From the NCBI GenBank assembly GCA_021795255.1, contig JAJYPQ010000218.1, positions 1-6,751 of the forward strand: a DNA stretch of 6,751 nucleotides. The letters run 5' to 3'. The first letter of the stretch is position 1; each line of letters starts with the position of its first letter. Below, piece after piece: positions 1 through 5,595 of the stretch. This stretch comes from Pseudomonadota bacterium (GTDB taxonomy: Bacteria; Pseudomonadota; Gammaproteobacteria; Acidiferrobacterales; Acidiferrobacteraceae). Below the pieces are notes generated by a model. It was not told the origin of the DNA. It saw only the letters and a program-made list of their open reading frames with translations, and did no database searches. Both the position numbers and the translations under genes were made by a program.

Positions 1-543
1 CAAGAGGATGTGGGCATGAAAGCTGAACACATCGTTTTTACGGTCAATCAAAGCGCTTGGATCGACATCCTCAAGCAGGTTGGGTACGGCGATTTCCTCC
101 TTTTTGAGATCCCAGCTCTCCCGAAAGCCACTGCGGAAACCGACTACATTGCGTGTCTCACAGAGGCCCGCCAGCACCTATGGCTTGGGCAATACGACGA
201 CGCGGTCGAGGACTGCCGGAAAGCTCTGGCGTGTTACTGGACTATGCATGGTTTAGGCAAAGACATTACGCGGTCAGAGCGCAGTTTCTGCACCAAGAAG
301 AGCACTACGACGCCGACCGCTGCCCAAGACCAGTCAGATGATAATGATAATTCTCGAAACGGAATGCTAAAAAATGAGCGCCTCTTGTTCCTGCACAGAG
401 CCGTTAAGCACCTCACCGACGCAGCCGCTCATCGTGAGGGCAAACCCCGGCAACCCTTCACGCGCCGAGAGGCTCTCGGCACTATGAATATCGTTGCCGC
501 CCTTTTGGCAATGGGGGACTGGAATGAGACGACTCTTTCGTGA
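1..543 (+). CDS. Helical protein of unknown function, probably 5'-truncated by the window edge
   Basis: The frame is open from base 1, so the true start may lie outside the window. Internal candidates are GTG at 10 and ATG at 16; an AGAGG at 3-7 stands 8 bases before the ATG and makes an internal start possible. I do not recognise a named family with confidence. Counting from GTG 10, residues 1-38 look like a short beta-rich segment ending in LLFEIPALP. Residues 45-80 form an amphipathic helix pair (LTEARQHLWLGQYDDAVEDC) resembling a TPR or helical-bundle repeat. Residues 95-120 are a low-complexity, Thr/Asp/Asn-rich linker. Residues 121-170 are helical, with RLLFLH (an Rx4H spacing) and FTRREA. 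An HEPN-like toxin or defence role is possible given the superinfection-exclusion gene 48 bases downstream, but this is inference only. Base composition is less GC-rich than the minus-strand genes. Confidence 0.6.
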   Translation, partial: QEDVGMKAEHIVFTVNQSAWIDILKQVGYGDFLLFEIPALPKATAETDYIACLTEARQHLWLGQYDDAVEDCRKALACYWTMHGLGKDITRSERSFCTKKSTTTPTAAQDQSDDNDNSRNGMLKNERLLFLHRAVKHLTDAAAHREGKPRQPFTRREALGTMNIVAALLAMGDWNETTLS

Positions 544-591
544 GGCGGCGACATCCTCTATGACACGATCGCGATGTGGTAAGGACTCCTG

Positions 592-1122
592 ATGGCGGAA
601 TCAGAATGGATGGCGGCTGCCATAGAATGGGTTAGGGTGTTGCAGCGCTATCTATGGGGATTTATCGTAGTCCTAGCGCTTTTGCTTTGGGGACCACGAT
701 GGCTTATATCTGGTTTAGGTATGTCCGCCGTGCTTTCTCATGACAGATTGTACTTTGGGTTATCGTTCGCAGTTCTTCTTGGAATGGGTCTGTCAGATCC
801 CATTTCCTTGACAGTTCGCTGGCCAATAGAACGCCTAGAAGAAATCATGTGGAGGAAGGCAAAAGTAAAAAGGCTTCATGATCTAACGCCGCATGAAAAG
901 ACCATATTAAGGGAATATATTGACAATGAGACGAGGACTCAATACCTGAGTATTGGAAACGGTGTAGTTAGCGGACTTGTACACGAAAAAATACTATACC
1001 GGTCGGCGAACATTGGGAATTTATCAGGATTCGCATACAACATTCAACCATGGGCTTTTGATTATTTACGACAACATCCGGAGTTATTAGGTTTGGACAC
1101 GCCTCGATGTACAGTTCAATAA
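592..1122 (+). CDS. Superinfection exclusion B (SieB)-like membrane protein
   Basis: A 176-residue protein with two predicted membrane helices near residues 21-40 (IVVLALLLW core) and 52-68 (FGLSFAVLLGMG). A charged cytoplasmic domain follows, with LTPHEKTILREYI (98-110), GVVSGLVHEKILYR (124-137) and YNIQPWAFDYLRQHPELL (149-166). This order is typical of the SieB family, known from lambda and P22 prophages, where the protein sits in the inner membrane and aborts growth of superinfecting phage. The start is supported by AAGGA at 581-585, six bases before ATG. It lies 48 bases after the preceding plus-strand gene, possibly in the same transcript. The gene is visibly more A+T-rich than everything from 1123 onward, which suggests separate acquisition as defence cargo. 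Family assignment rests on recognised motifs and architecture; no search was possible. Confidence 0.8.
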   Translation: MAESEWMAAAIEWVRVLQRYLWGFIVVLALLLWGPRWLISGLGMSAVLSHDRLYFGLSFAVLLGMGLSDPISLTVRWPIERLEEIMWRKAKVKRLHDLTPHEKTILREYIDNETRTQYLSIGNGVVSGLVHEKILYRSANIGNLSGFAYNIQPWAFDYLRQHPELLGLDTPRCTVQ

Positions 1123-1550
1123 TCACCGGTCGCCATGCCCCGTCGCTCTCGCCCCCTCTTTCCCCCGGGGTCCATTTTATGCGGCACCGCATTAGAATGG
1201 GCGCATGTCAGACGACCTTACTGTCTACTAAGGATGTGACCACGGGAACGGTCTATGTGCTCGCCTGGCGCAACCGCCAGGGGGTCACCCTGCGCGACCT
1301 GGACTCAGAGCCTGGGGATCCGAACGGGCGTGATCGTGGTCAGCGAATGGGCGCTCTGGGAGGCCGTCCAAGCGGGGCGTTGGCAGCGCTGTATCTAGTG
1401 CAGCCCGCCGCCCCACCTCCTTCAACAGCGCCCGCGTGATCGCACCCGTGGAGCGGTTGCGCCGGCCGGCTCGGATGGCCTGGCGGTCTTTCGCGAACGC
1501 GAGTTAGTGACGCCCCATTTCGGGGACCACGATTTGTCCCATTCCACATA
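1123..1550. other. Stretch without an intact gene between the cargo genes and the minus-strand block
   Basis: About 430 bases separate the SieB-like stop codon from the stop of the leftmost minus-strand gene. Composition becomes GC-rich here. The stretch holds a probable frameshifted remnant (1205-1398, listed separately) and, in plus frame 2, a short open stretch ending at TAG 1505-1507 with the tail RPARMAWRSFANAS and no convincing start. A minus-strand open frame begins at 1549, directly after the stop at 1551, but its product is Arg/Gly/Pro-rich and looks like antisense noise. A weak four-base-pair hairpin (CCCC-ATTT-C-GGGG, 1513-1525) lacks a T-run. No tRNA or attachment site was recognised. 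Confidence 0.5.
1205..1398 (+). pseudogene. Possible frameshifted small gene remnant
   Basis: Three consecutive frames each contain protein-like text that joins into one product of about 64 residues if two one-base shifts are allowed. ATG at 1205 gives MSDDLTVY and hits TAA at 1229-1231. The next frame continues as VTTGTVYVLAWRNRQGVTLRD through about 1315. The third frame gives GVIVVSEWALWEAVQAGRWQ and ends at TAG 1396-1398. Both shifts are in the same direction. The aromatic-rich, low-arginine text differs from the chance antisense reading frames nearby. No Shine-Dalgarno sequence is clear. I do not recognise the family. The alternative is that these are coincidental open frames in GC-rich DNA. 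Confidence 0.3.
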
Positions 1551-1760
1551 CTAACCCCGCTTCCACGTCGCCACGGCCGACAGGTCGATAATCGCCGACC
1601 GCAACGGCTGGCGCGGGTCTCGTCGGGCTTCCCTCTCCATCCTCTTCCGCGCCCGATAGCGCCGCGCCGCCTCGGCGTTGCGGGTATGGCGTCCGATGGG
1701 GCTGGCTGGACGGCCCCGCTTGTTTGCGATTTTAGCGTGGTCGCCCACCTTCCGTCTCAT
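1551..1760 (-). CDS. Small, highly basic AT-hook-like protein
   Basis: A 69-residue protein starting at ATG 1760-1758, with GGAG (complement of 1768-1771) seven bases upstream and a plausible promoter beyond it. Residues 14-21 are KRGRPASP, an AT-hook-like core (RGRP), followed by NAEAARRYRARKRMEREARR (28-47), a long, strongly basic amphipathic stretch resembling the basic arm of DNA-binding helices. The net charge is very positive, so nucleic-acid binding is likely. No enzymatic motif is seen. Small proteins of this kind are common near mobile elements, but I cannot assign a named family. It lies downstream of ardC on the same strand, but the terminator-like hairpin and its own promoter make it a separate unit. 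The 24-bp dyad around that promoter suggests it could regulate itself; this is inference. Confidence 0.65.
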   Translation of the reverse strand: MRRKVGDHAKIANKRGRPASPIGRHTRNAEAARRYRARKRMEREARRDPRQPLRSAIIDLSAVATWKRG

Positions 1761-1785
1761 GGGTAATCTCCGAACGCATTTTATG

Positions 1786-1852
1786 GGCCTATTATCGGTG
1801 ACGAATCATATTTAAGCAAGTCGTTTCGATGATGCGTCACCGATAATAGTCC
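1786..1852. repeat. 24-bp inverted repeat, 22 of 24 matching, with a 19-bp spacer
   Basis: Arm 1786-1809 pairs with 1829-1852 at 22 of 24 positions, with an uninterrupted 15-bp core (CTATTATCGGTGACG at 1789-1803 against its complement at 1835-1849). The spacer 1810-1828 is A+T-rich. It is too widely spaced and lacks the T-run expected of an intrinsic terminator. It overlaps the predicted promoter of the 69-residue gene. An operator is the simplest reading; a partition, recombinase or resolution site is an alternative. Confidence 0.75.
1791..1819 (-). promoter_or_regulatory. Putative sigma-70 promoter for the basic 69-residue protein
   Basis: Reading the minus strand, TTGCTT (complement of 1814-1819) is followed after 17 bases by GATAAT (complement of 1791-1796), five of six matches to the -10 consensus. 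Transcription would begin near 1784, giving a leader of about 24 bases before the ATG at 1760. The -35 lies in the spacer and the -10 inside the left arm of the inverted repeat 1786-1852, so a protein bound to the dyad would cover the promoter. Confidence 0.5.
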
Positions 1853-1897
1853 GATTTTTCGGCCGTGGAATTGGCACGGGCGGTACCAGGTCGGCAG

Positions 1898-1926
1898 AAA
1901 GCCCCCGACCATCGCTGGCCGGGGGC
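1898..1926 (-). terminator. Weak intrinsic terminator after ardC
   Basis: Starting ten bases after the ardC stop codon, GCCCCCGGCC and GGTCGGGGGC on the minus strand form a ten-pair stem with one G-U wobble and a six-base loop (plus strand 1901-1926). It is followed by only three Ts (complement of 1898-1900). The GC-rich stem placed just after the stop supports a terminator; the short T-run makes it weak. Confidence 0.6.
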
Positions 1927-1935
1927 TGTGAGCGT

Positions 1936-2799
1936 TTAGGCGGCCTCCGTCTGCGCCTCGCCGTGCCCCTTGATGAACGCGGCGGCCTTGGAGGCCTGCG
2001 CGGCGGCCGTGAAGATGGCCTTCTTGTCGCCTTTCAGGACCTTGATCCAGATCGCCAGATAGCACGCGTGATCCTCGCGGGTCGTGGGCAGGATGCTAAT
2101 CTCGGCGGCCAGAAAGGCGGCCCCAAGCTCGGCGATCAACTCTTCCATGGCGTAGGCCTCTGTCCCAAAGCGTCCGCTAAGGTCGCGGTCAAGGCGGCTC
2201 TTGTGGCCCGTCGCGTGCGTCATCTCGTGGCAGGCAACGGAGTAAAAGGCCTCGGGGCTCACAAAGGTCGTGCGTGCCGGCATGTGTATCTCGTCGGCGC
2301 TCGGGACGTAGCAAGCGCGGTCCCCGCCTTCGCGGATCGGGGCTGGCGTGTGCTGCAAAAGGCTTTCGGCATCGGCCAGAATCTCGAAGGCCCCGCGGGG
2401 CTCGGTGGCCGGGGCCTCGATGCCGTCGATCTGGTCGAGGTTAAAGACGCGAAAGCTTTTCAAGACTGCGCCCGTCTTGGTCTCCATCTCGCCGGTCTCC
2501 GCGTTCGTCTCCGTGCTCTCCCATGGCTTATAGAAGATGCAGAGTTCGGAGCGCTCGCCCTTGCGGACCTGGCCGCCCATGGTCTGCGCCTGTTTGAATG
2601 TGAGCCAGTACGGCGACTGAAAGCCCCGTGCCATCGCGGCACCCCACAGGATGAGCGTGTTCATGCCCGTGTAGGGCTTGCCGGTCGCAAGGTTCAGTGG
2701 TAACGACGGCTGGGCGTCCCAAAGCCTGCGGCCTTGGCCTTGGCTGGTCTCCATGGCCTCAAGGATCTGGTTCGTGACCTGCTGGTAAATGTCGTCCAT
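1936..2799 (-). CDS. ardC: ArdC-family antirestriction protein
   Basis: A 287-residue protein close to the usual length of ArdC. Residues about 1-125 match the ArdC N-terminal single-stranded-DNA-binding domain shared with TraC-type primases (YTGMNTLILWGAAMARGFQS at 43-62, QVRKGERSE at 77-85, FRVFNLDQ at 116-123). The C-terminal half is a zincin-like metallopeptidase domain with the zinc motif HEMTHATGH at 191-199 and the second acidic element YAMEELIAELGAAFLAAE at 216-233. ArdC proteins enter the recipient with transferred DNA, or coat it, and shield it from restriction. The start is MDDIYQQ at 2799, not an upstream in-frame start at 2907: GGGAGGA (complement of 2807-2813) lies seven bases before it, and it shares one base with the preceding stop (TAATG), which indicates translational coupling. 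All zinc-site residues are present, so it looks intact. Confidence 0.92.
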   Translation of the reverse strand: MDDIYQQVTNQILEAMETSQGQGRRLWDAQPSLPLNLATGKPYTGMNTLILWGAAMARGFQSPYWLTFKQAQTMGGQVRKGERSELCIFYKPWESTETNAETGEMETKTGAVLKSFRVFNLDQIDGIEAPATEPRGAFEILADAESLLQHTPAPIREGGDRACYVPSADEIHMPARTTFVSPEAFYSVACHEMTHATGHKSRLDRDLSGRFGTEAYAMEELIAELGAAFLAAEISILPTTREDHACYLAIWIKVLKGDKKAIFTAAAQASKAAAFIKGHGEAQTEAA

Positions 2800-3074
2800 T
2801 AGATGGTCCTCCCGTTGGTGTGGCGGCGCATCGTCCGCGCGATCTCGGCGATGTCGGCCACTTTCTGCCGGTAGAACCGGCGGTCTTCGCCCTGGCACAG
2901 GCCCCAAACGGCCTGCATCCGGCGGTCATTCATGCCCAAAAAGAGCCATATGTCGTGCAGGTCGGCGGCCGTGTCGCTCATCGGGATTTCGCCCCCCTGC
3001 GGATTGTTGAGACCCGGAGCCCTCTCGGGTTGTCCTGTGTGTTCTGCCGACCGTTTGTGATTGCGCGTTTCCAT
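2799..3074 (-). CDS. Hypothetical 92-aa... 91-residue protein coupled to ardC
   Basis: A short protein of about 91 residues ending in RRHTNGRTI; its TAA shares one base with the ardC ATG. I chose ATG 3074 because AGGAG (complement of 3081-3085) lies six bases upstream. ATG 2981 (MSDTAADLHDIWLFLG) is a plausible alternative giving about 60 residues, behind a G-rich run at a longer spacing, and it marks where the conserved-looking part begins. A TTG at 3128 has no ribosome site. From ATG 3074, residues 1-30 are polar and probably disordered; the rest is helical (LHDIWLFLGMNDRRMQAVWG, then RRFYRQKVADIAEIARTMRR) with no membrane segment or catalytic motif. I do not recognise the family. Tight coupling suggests a role with ArdC, perhaps DNA protection on entry, but this is inference. 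Confidence 0.65.
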   Translation of the reverse strand: METRNHKRSAEHTGQPERAPGLNNPQGGEIPMSDTAADLHDIWLFLGMNDRRMQAVWGLCQGEDRRFYRQKVADIAEIARTMRRHTNGRTI

Positions 3075-3273
3075 ATCCGTCTCCTGGTTTGTGTCCTGCG
3101 TCTTGCGTCGACCCATCGCCTCTCGCAAAAAGCCGCGTCAGCGAGCCGGTTGCGCCCGGCAGGCCGAGTGACAGCCGCGGCCTTTGCGGCTGGCGCGAAG
3201 GCTGTAAGGGCGCGGCTCGCGCAAGCGGCTTGGAGGCGCATGGGACGGCGCATGCAGGACACGGGAGACGGAT
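3075..3273. repeat. Diverged inverted duplication around a central hairpin
   Basis: Collinear blocks on the two strands match in inverted order. They are AGCCGC 3173-3178 with GCGGCT 3186-3191 (the centre), GCGAGCCG 3141-3148 with CGGCTCGC 3213-3220, AGCCGC 3131-3136 with GCGGCT 3225-3230, CCCAT 3112-3116 with ATGGG 3240-3244, GTGTCCTGC 3091-3099 with GCAGGACAC 3254-3262, and ATCCGTCTCC 3075-3084 with GGAGACGGAT 3264-3273. The spacing is conserved apart from small gaps. The left-arm end is the ribosome site of the gene at 3074. The plus frame through the right arm reads AVRARLAQAAWRRMGRRMQD before TGA 3273-3275; the left arm encodes a similar peptide on the minus strand. Confidence 0.65.
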
Positions 3274-3303
3274 GAAGCGCAGGCACGGGAGGCCAGGAGC
3301 CCA

Positions 3304-3329
3304 CTGGTCGCGTGGGTACCACGCGCCAG
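3304..3329. repeat. Strong 11-bp hairpin with a single bulge
   Basis: CTGG (3304-3307), a bulged T, and CGCGTGG (3309-3315) pair perfectly with CCACGCG (3319-3325) and CCAG (3326-3329) around a GTA loop. No T-run follows on either strand, so it is a poor intrinsic terminator. It sits 40 bases downstream of the 49-residue membrane protein's stop codon (minus strand) and may stabilise that mRNA's 3' end or be a protein-binding hairpin. Confidence 0.55.
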
Positions 3330-3368
3330 GGCACCTCGTCGGAGTGTGACCGTCGGGGCGTTAGGGCG

Positions 3369-3518
3369 TTATTTTCGTTCCTCGCCCTTCAGCACCAGCC
3401 ATGGCAGGTATCCCAGGAACAGAATCCCCCAGAGAAATAGTATGGCGCAGCCGAATTGCGGGTCCACAACCAGCATCGCCACGCCGAATCCGAACAACAT
3501 TACCAGAATCGTGCCCAT
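3369..3518 (-). CDS. Small two-helix membrane protein downstream of the coupling protein gene
   Basis: A 49-residue product from ATG 3518-3516 to TAA 3371-3369. GGAG (complement of 3525-3528) lies six bases upstream, inside the end of the coupling protein gene, and only one base separates that gene's stop codon from this start, so translation is probably coupled. Two hydrophobic helices are evident: residues 2-18 (TILVMLFGFGVAMLVV) and 23-43 (GCAILFLWGILFLGYLPWLV), joined by the short turn DPQF, with a charged tail KGEERK. This predicts an inner-membrane hairpin with both ends on the same side. I do not recognise a family. The context suggests a small accessory subunit of the type IV secretion coupling complex, but this is inference. 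It is short enough to be missed by gene callers. Confidence 0.75.
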   Translation of the reverse strand: MGTILVMLFGFGVAMLVVDPQFGCAILFLWGILFLGYLPWLVLKGEERK

Positions 3519-3519
3519 T

Positions 3520-5595
3520 TTAATCTCCTATGCCGTCATTTTCTGAAGAATCACGCTCGTCCTCGCTTTCGCTCGGTCGCTGTTGTATCCCCGGTGTCGT
3601 CGGCTGCGTCGTCGGCGCCGGTGCCTGGCTGACGGTCATGCCCGCCAGTTCCAGGATACGGGCCGCCAGCGCCGCGCCCGGTACCGCGGCGTCGAGCAGG
3701 TGGTCGATGGCCTTTTCAGCAACGGCCCCCGCTGGCGATTTCTCTGGTGCTGCGCCGGTGATGGGAAAGTCCGGCAGGTCCGACGCTTGTACTTGCTGGG
3801 GAATCGTCACTGTGACGGCTGGCGCCTCTGGTTTTTTGGATTTGGATTTATTGTCCTCCGGCCGAGCGCCGCTGGTCGTGGCAGGCGGGGCCGCCACATC
3901 GGGCGGGGCTTTACCCCATACCGGGCGGGCATAGCCGGGCTGCGTCCACCGCGCCGCTACATAGGCCGGGCGATGTTTTTGGAGGGATGGAAACGGCCAG
4001 TCCAGCAATGCGGCCTCGCCGCCGCTCATGAGAAGCGCGCGGGGCCCGCCCGGCAGGACGCGCAATTCCTGACCAAAGCTGGCGGGGAGCAGCACGGGTT
4101 CGCGCACGCGCTGCCAGGACGAGGAGTGTTGGGCGCCGCTATCGTTGTGATAGTTTTGTGATGTTTGGTGCGAGTAACGCTCCACCTCGCGCTCTCCCAG
4201 CAAGTCCGAACACCACTTTTGATCCTCGGGGGCGGTGGTCTGGCAGATAATTTTGGTGGCCGTCTGCCCCGCCCAGGTGGTGGCCGTGTCGCGTGTGTAG
4301 GCCTCGCGGATCTGCGCCAGACTTTGGATCCCGAGGACCACGCGCAGGCCTTTTGACCGGGCTGTGGTCAGCGCATCGGTAATGCTCGGCACTTTGCCAG
4401 CGCGTGGGGCCTCATCCACGATCAGCCAGATGCGGCGCTGGTCTGGCGCGGCGTCCGGCATGTCGCCGACCTGGCGCGTGACCTGTTCTATGAGAGACGC
4501 GGCCCACGCTTGAGACAGACTCCGGGCGCTGTCTCTAAACCCAACAACCGCGAGGGGCGGTGTTTTGCCGGCGAGCCAGGCGGAAGCCGACCATATCGAG
4601 TTCTTGGAAAGGTCGTTGGAGGCGACGCCCAGGTTGATGACGTGGCGGATTGAGGTCGCCACCTGGACCAAAAAGCCCATGGTGGTGCGCGAGGGGGCCG
4701 CCGCGTCTTCCCCGCCAAGTAGGGATAGCATGGCGGGGTCCTCGCGAGCGATGATGGCTTTTAGGGTCTCGAAGTCCGCAAGCGCACGCGCGACCGCCGA
4801 GGCCAGGGTCACGAAACCCCACTTGTTTTTGTGGTTGCGCTGCACGTCGGTGATAACACCTAGGAGTAAAGCCCTGGCGCCGTTGGTCCACATCGGTTCT
4901 TTGTCCCCGCCTGGGGCCGAGGGGATGAGGGTTTCGGTGAGGGCCGCGGCATCGATGTTCGTTAAAATATCGTGGCCCAGGAGCCAGCGCGCGGATCGCG
5001 AGTCGGTGGGGGATAGGAGGGTGAATTGTCCGGAGAGTTTTTCCGTGAAATCCCCCTTGCTATCGAACAGCAATACCTTATCGCCACGGGCCTGGGCCTG
5101 CTGGATGAGCGGCCACAGAATGGTCGTTTTGCCGCCTCCAGACCCACCCACTAGCAGCGTGTGGCGGGTTTCCAGGGCCTGGCTGATCTGAACGGAGGGA
5201 TGGATGAGAACGCCCGGCGATTCGGTTTTGGCGGGCCGGAGCGCAGTGGCGATGCGCTTAGGGTCTCTATACAGCATAAATCCTCGGACATGGCGCTCTG
5301 ACGGGAGGGTGTCCCAGCGCCAAGTCGCCACGCCCGCCGACACCCCGGCCAGCACACCGCACATGGCTGGGATGAGCCCTTGCCAGCCGCCGAGCTCGCG
5401 GATCGGCACGAGGCCCCATCTTATCACTATGGAAATGAGGACGCCGGGGCCGACCCCGTGGCCGTCGTGCCACCAGTATAGGCCCTCGATGCCCGCCACC
5501 CAGCCGACCGCGGCGGCGAATGCGGCGGCTACCGAGGCTAAAAGCGCGCGATCGCCATACCGGTTCGGATTGTTTGAAGAATTTGGATTATTCAT
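3520..5595 (-). CDS. traD: TraD/VirD4-type conjugative coupling protein
   Basis: A 691-residue ATPase. Two or three N-terminal membrane helices (about 17-36, possibly 50-66, and 74-91) anchor it in the inner membrane. A RecA-like motor domain follows: Walker A GGSGGGKTT at 150-158, LLFDSKGDF at 175-183 (the family's usual FDxKGDF/DPKGEF element), Walker B IWLIVDEAP at 389-397, and the Gln-containing strand LGIQSLAQI at 421-429. From about 550 the tail is Pro/Ala/Thr-rich and acidic (ESEDERDSSENDG), probably disordered and contacting the relaxosome or secretion channel. The protein recruits relaxase-bound DNA and drives it into the type IV secretion channel. The ATG overlaps the Mrr-like gene's TGA (ATGA), showing operon coupling. 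The N-terminus and length suggest the F/SXT subfamily, but traD is used here as a family name rather than a confirmed orthologue. Confidence 0.88.
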   Translation of the reverse strand: MNNPNSSNNPNRYGDRALLASVAAAFAAAVGWVAGIEGLYWWHDGHGVGPGVLISIVIRWGLVPIRELGGWQGLIPAMCGVLAGVSAGVATWRWDTLPSERHVRGFMLYRDPKRIATALRPAKTESPGVLIHPSVQISQALETRHTLLVGGSGGGKTTILWPLIQQAQARGDKVLLFDSKGDFTEKLSGQFTLLSPTDSRSARWLLGHDILTNIDAAALTETLIPSAPGGDKEPMWTNGARALLLGVITDVQRNHKNKWGFVTLASAVARALADFETLKAIIAREDPAMLSLLGGEDAAAPSRTTMGFLVQVATSIRHVINLGVASNDLSKNSIWSASAWLAGKTPPLAVVGFRDSARSLSQAWAASLIEQVTRQVGDMPDAAPDQRRIWLIVDEAPRAGKVPSITDALTTARSKGLRVVLGIQSLAQIREAYTRDTATTWAGQTATKIICQTTAPEDQKWCSDLLGEREVERYSHQTSQNYHNDSGAQHSSSWQRVREPVLLPASFGQELRVLPGGPRALLMSGGEAALLDWPFPSLQKHRPAYVAARWTQPGYARPVWGKAPPDVAAPPATTSGARPEDNKSKSKKPEAPAVTVTIPQQVQASDLPDFPITGAAPEKSPAGAVAEKAIDHLLDAAVPGAALAARILELAGMTVSQAPAPTTQPTTPGIQQRPSESEDERDSSENDGIGD

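Larger units (their letters stand above)
3075..3368. other. Non-coding stretch rich in hairpins inside the conjugation block
   Basis: About 290 GC-rich bases with no convincing intact gene. The stretch holds the diverged inverted duplication, a direct repeat GGCGCATG (3235-3242 and 3247-3254), and the hairpin at 3304-3329. A plus-strand open frame ending at 3275 has protein-like text but no start and is probably part of the duplication. No good sigma-70 promoter is visible, although the coupled pair below it needs one unless it is read through from upstream. An origin of transfer is one possible role; no known nick-site sequence was recognised. Confidence 0.45.

Noticed and set aside
1340..1549. 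Minus-strand 69-codon open frame starting just after the basic protein gene
   Set aside because: Its composition (Gly, Arg, Pro, Ala) is typical of antisense frames in GC-rich DNA, and it lies over the suspected remnant on the other strand.
1786..1852. The long dyad as an intrinsic terminator
   Set aside because: The 19-bp spacer is large, no T-run follows either arm, and it overlaps a promoter upstream of a gene.
1963..2703. Plus-strand 246-codon open frame
   Set aside because: It is fully antisense to ardC, whose zinc-binding and N-terminal motifs are unmistakable; the plus product is Gly/Arg/Leu-rich with no recognisable domain.
2799..2907. Upstream extension of ardC from an in-frame start at 2907
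   Set aside because: The extra 36 residues are Arg/Pro-rich and overlap the upstream gene; ATG 2799 has a GGGAGGA ribosome site and a TAATG junction.
2820..3275. Plus-strand open frame ending RRMGRRMQDTGDG
   Set aside because: Most of it is antisense to the gene at 2799-3074. The 3' part reads protein-like but has no start and is explained by the inverted duplication, so it is reported only as a repeat.
2978..3334. Minus-strand 118-codon open frame
   Set aside because: It overlaps the better-supported 3074 gene in another frame, lacks a ribosome site and ends in Arg-rich text.
3089..3349. Plus-strand 86-codon open frame, including a 25-residue tail from ATG 3272 behind GGAGACGG
   Set aside because: The ribosome-like site comes from the duplicated initiation region; the short product crosses a strong hairpin and has no recognisable features.
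4565..5191. Plus-strand 208-codon open frame
   Set aside because: It is antisense to the motor domain of the coupling protein, which has clear Walker A and B motifs.
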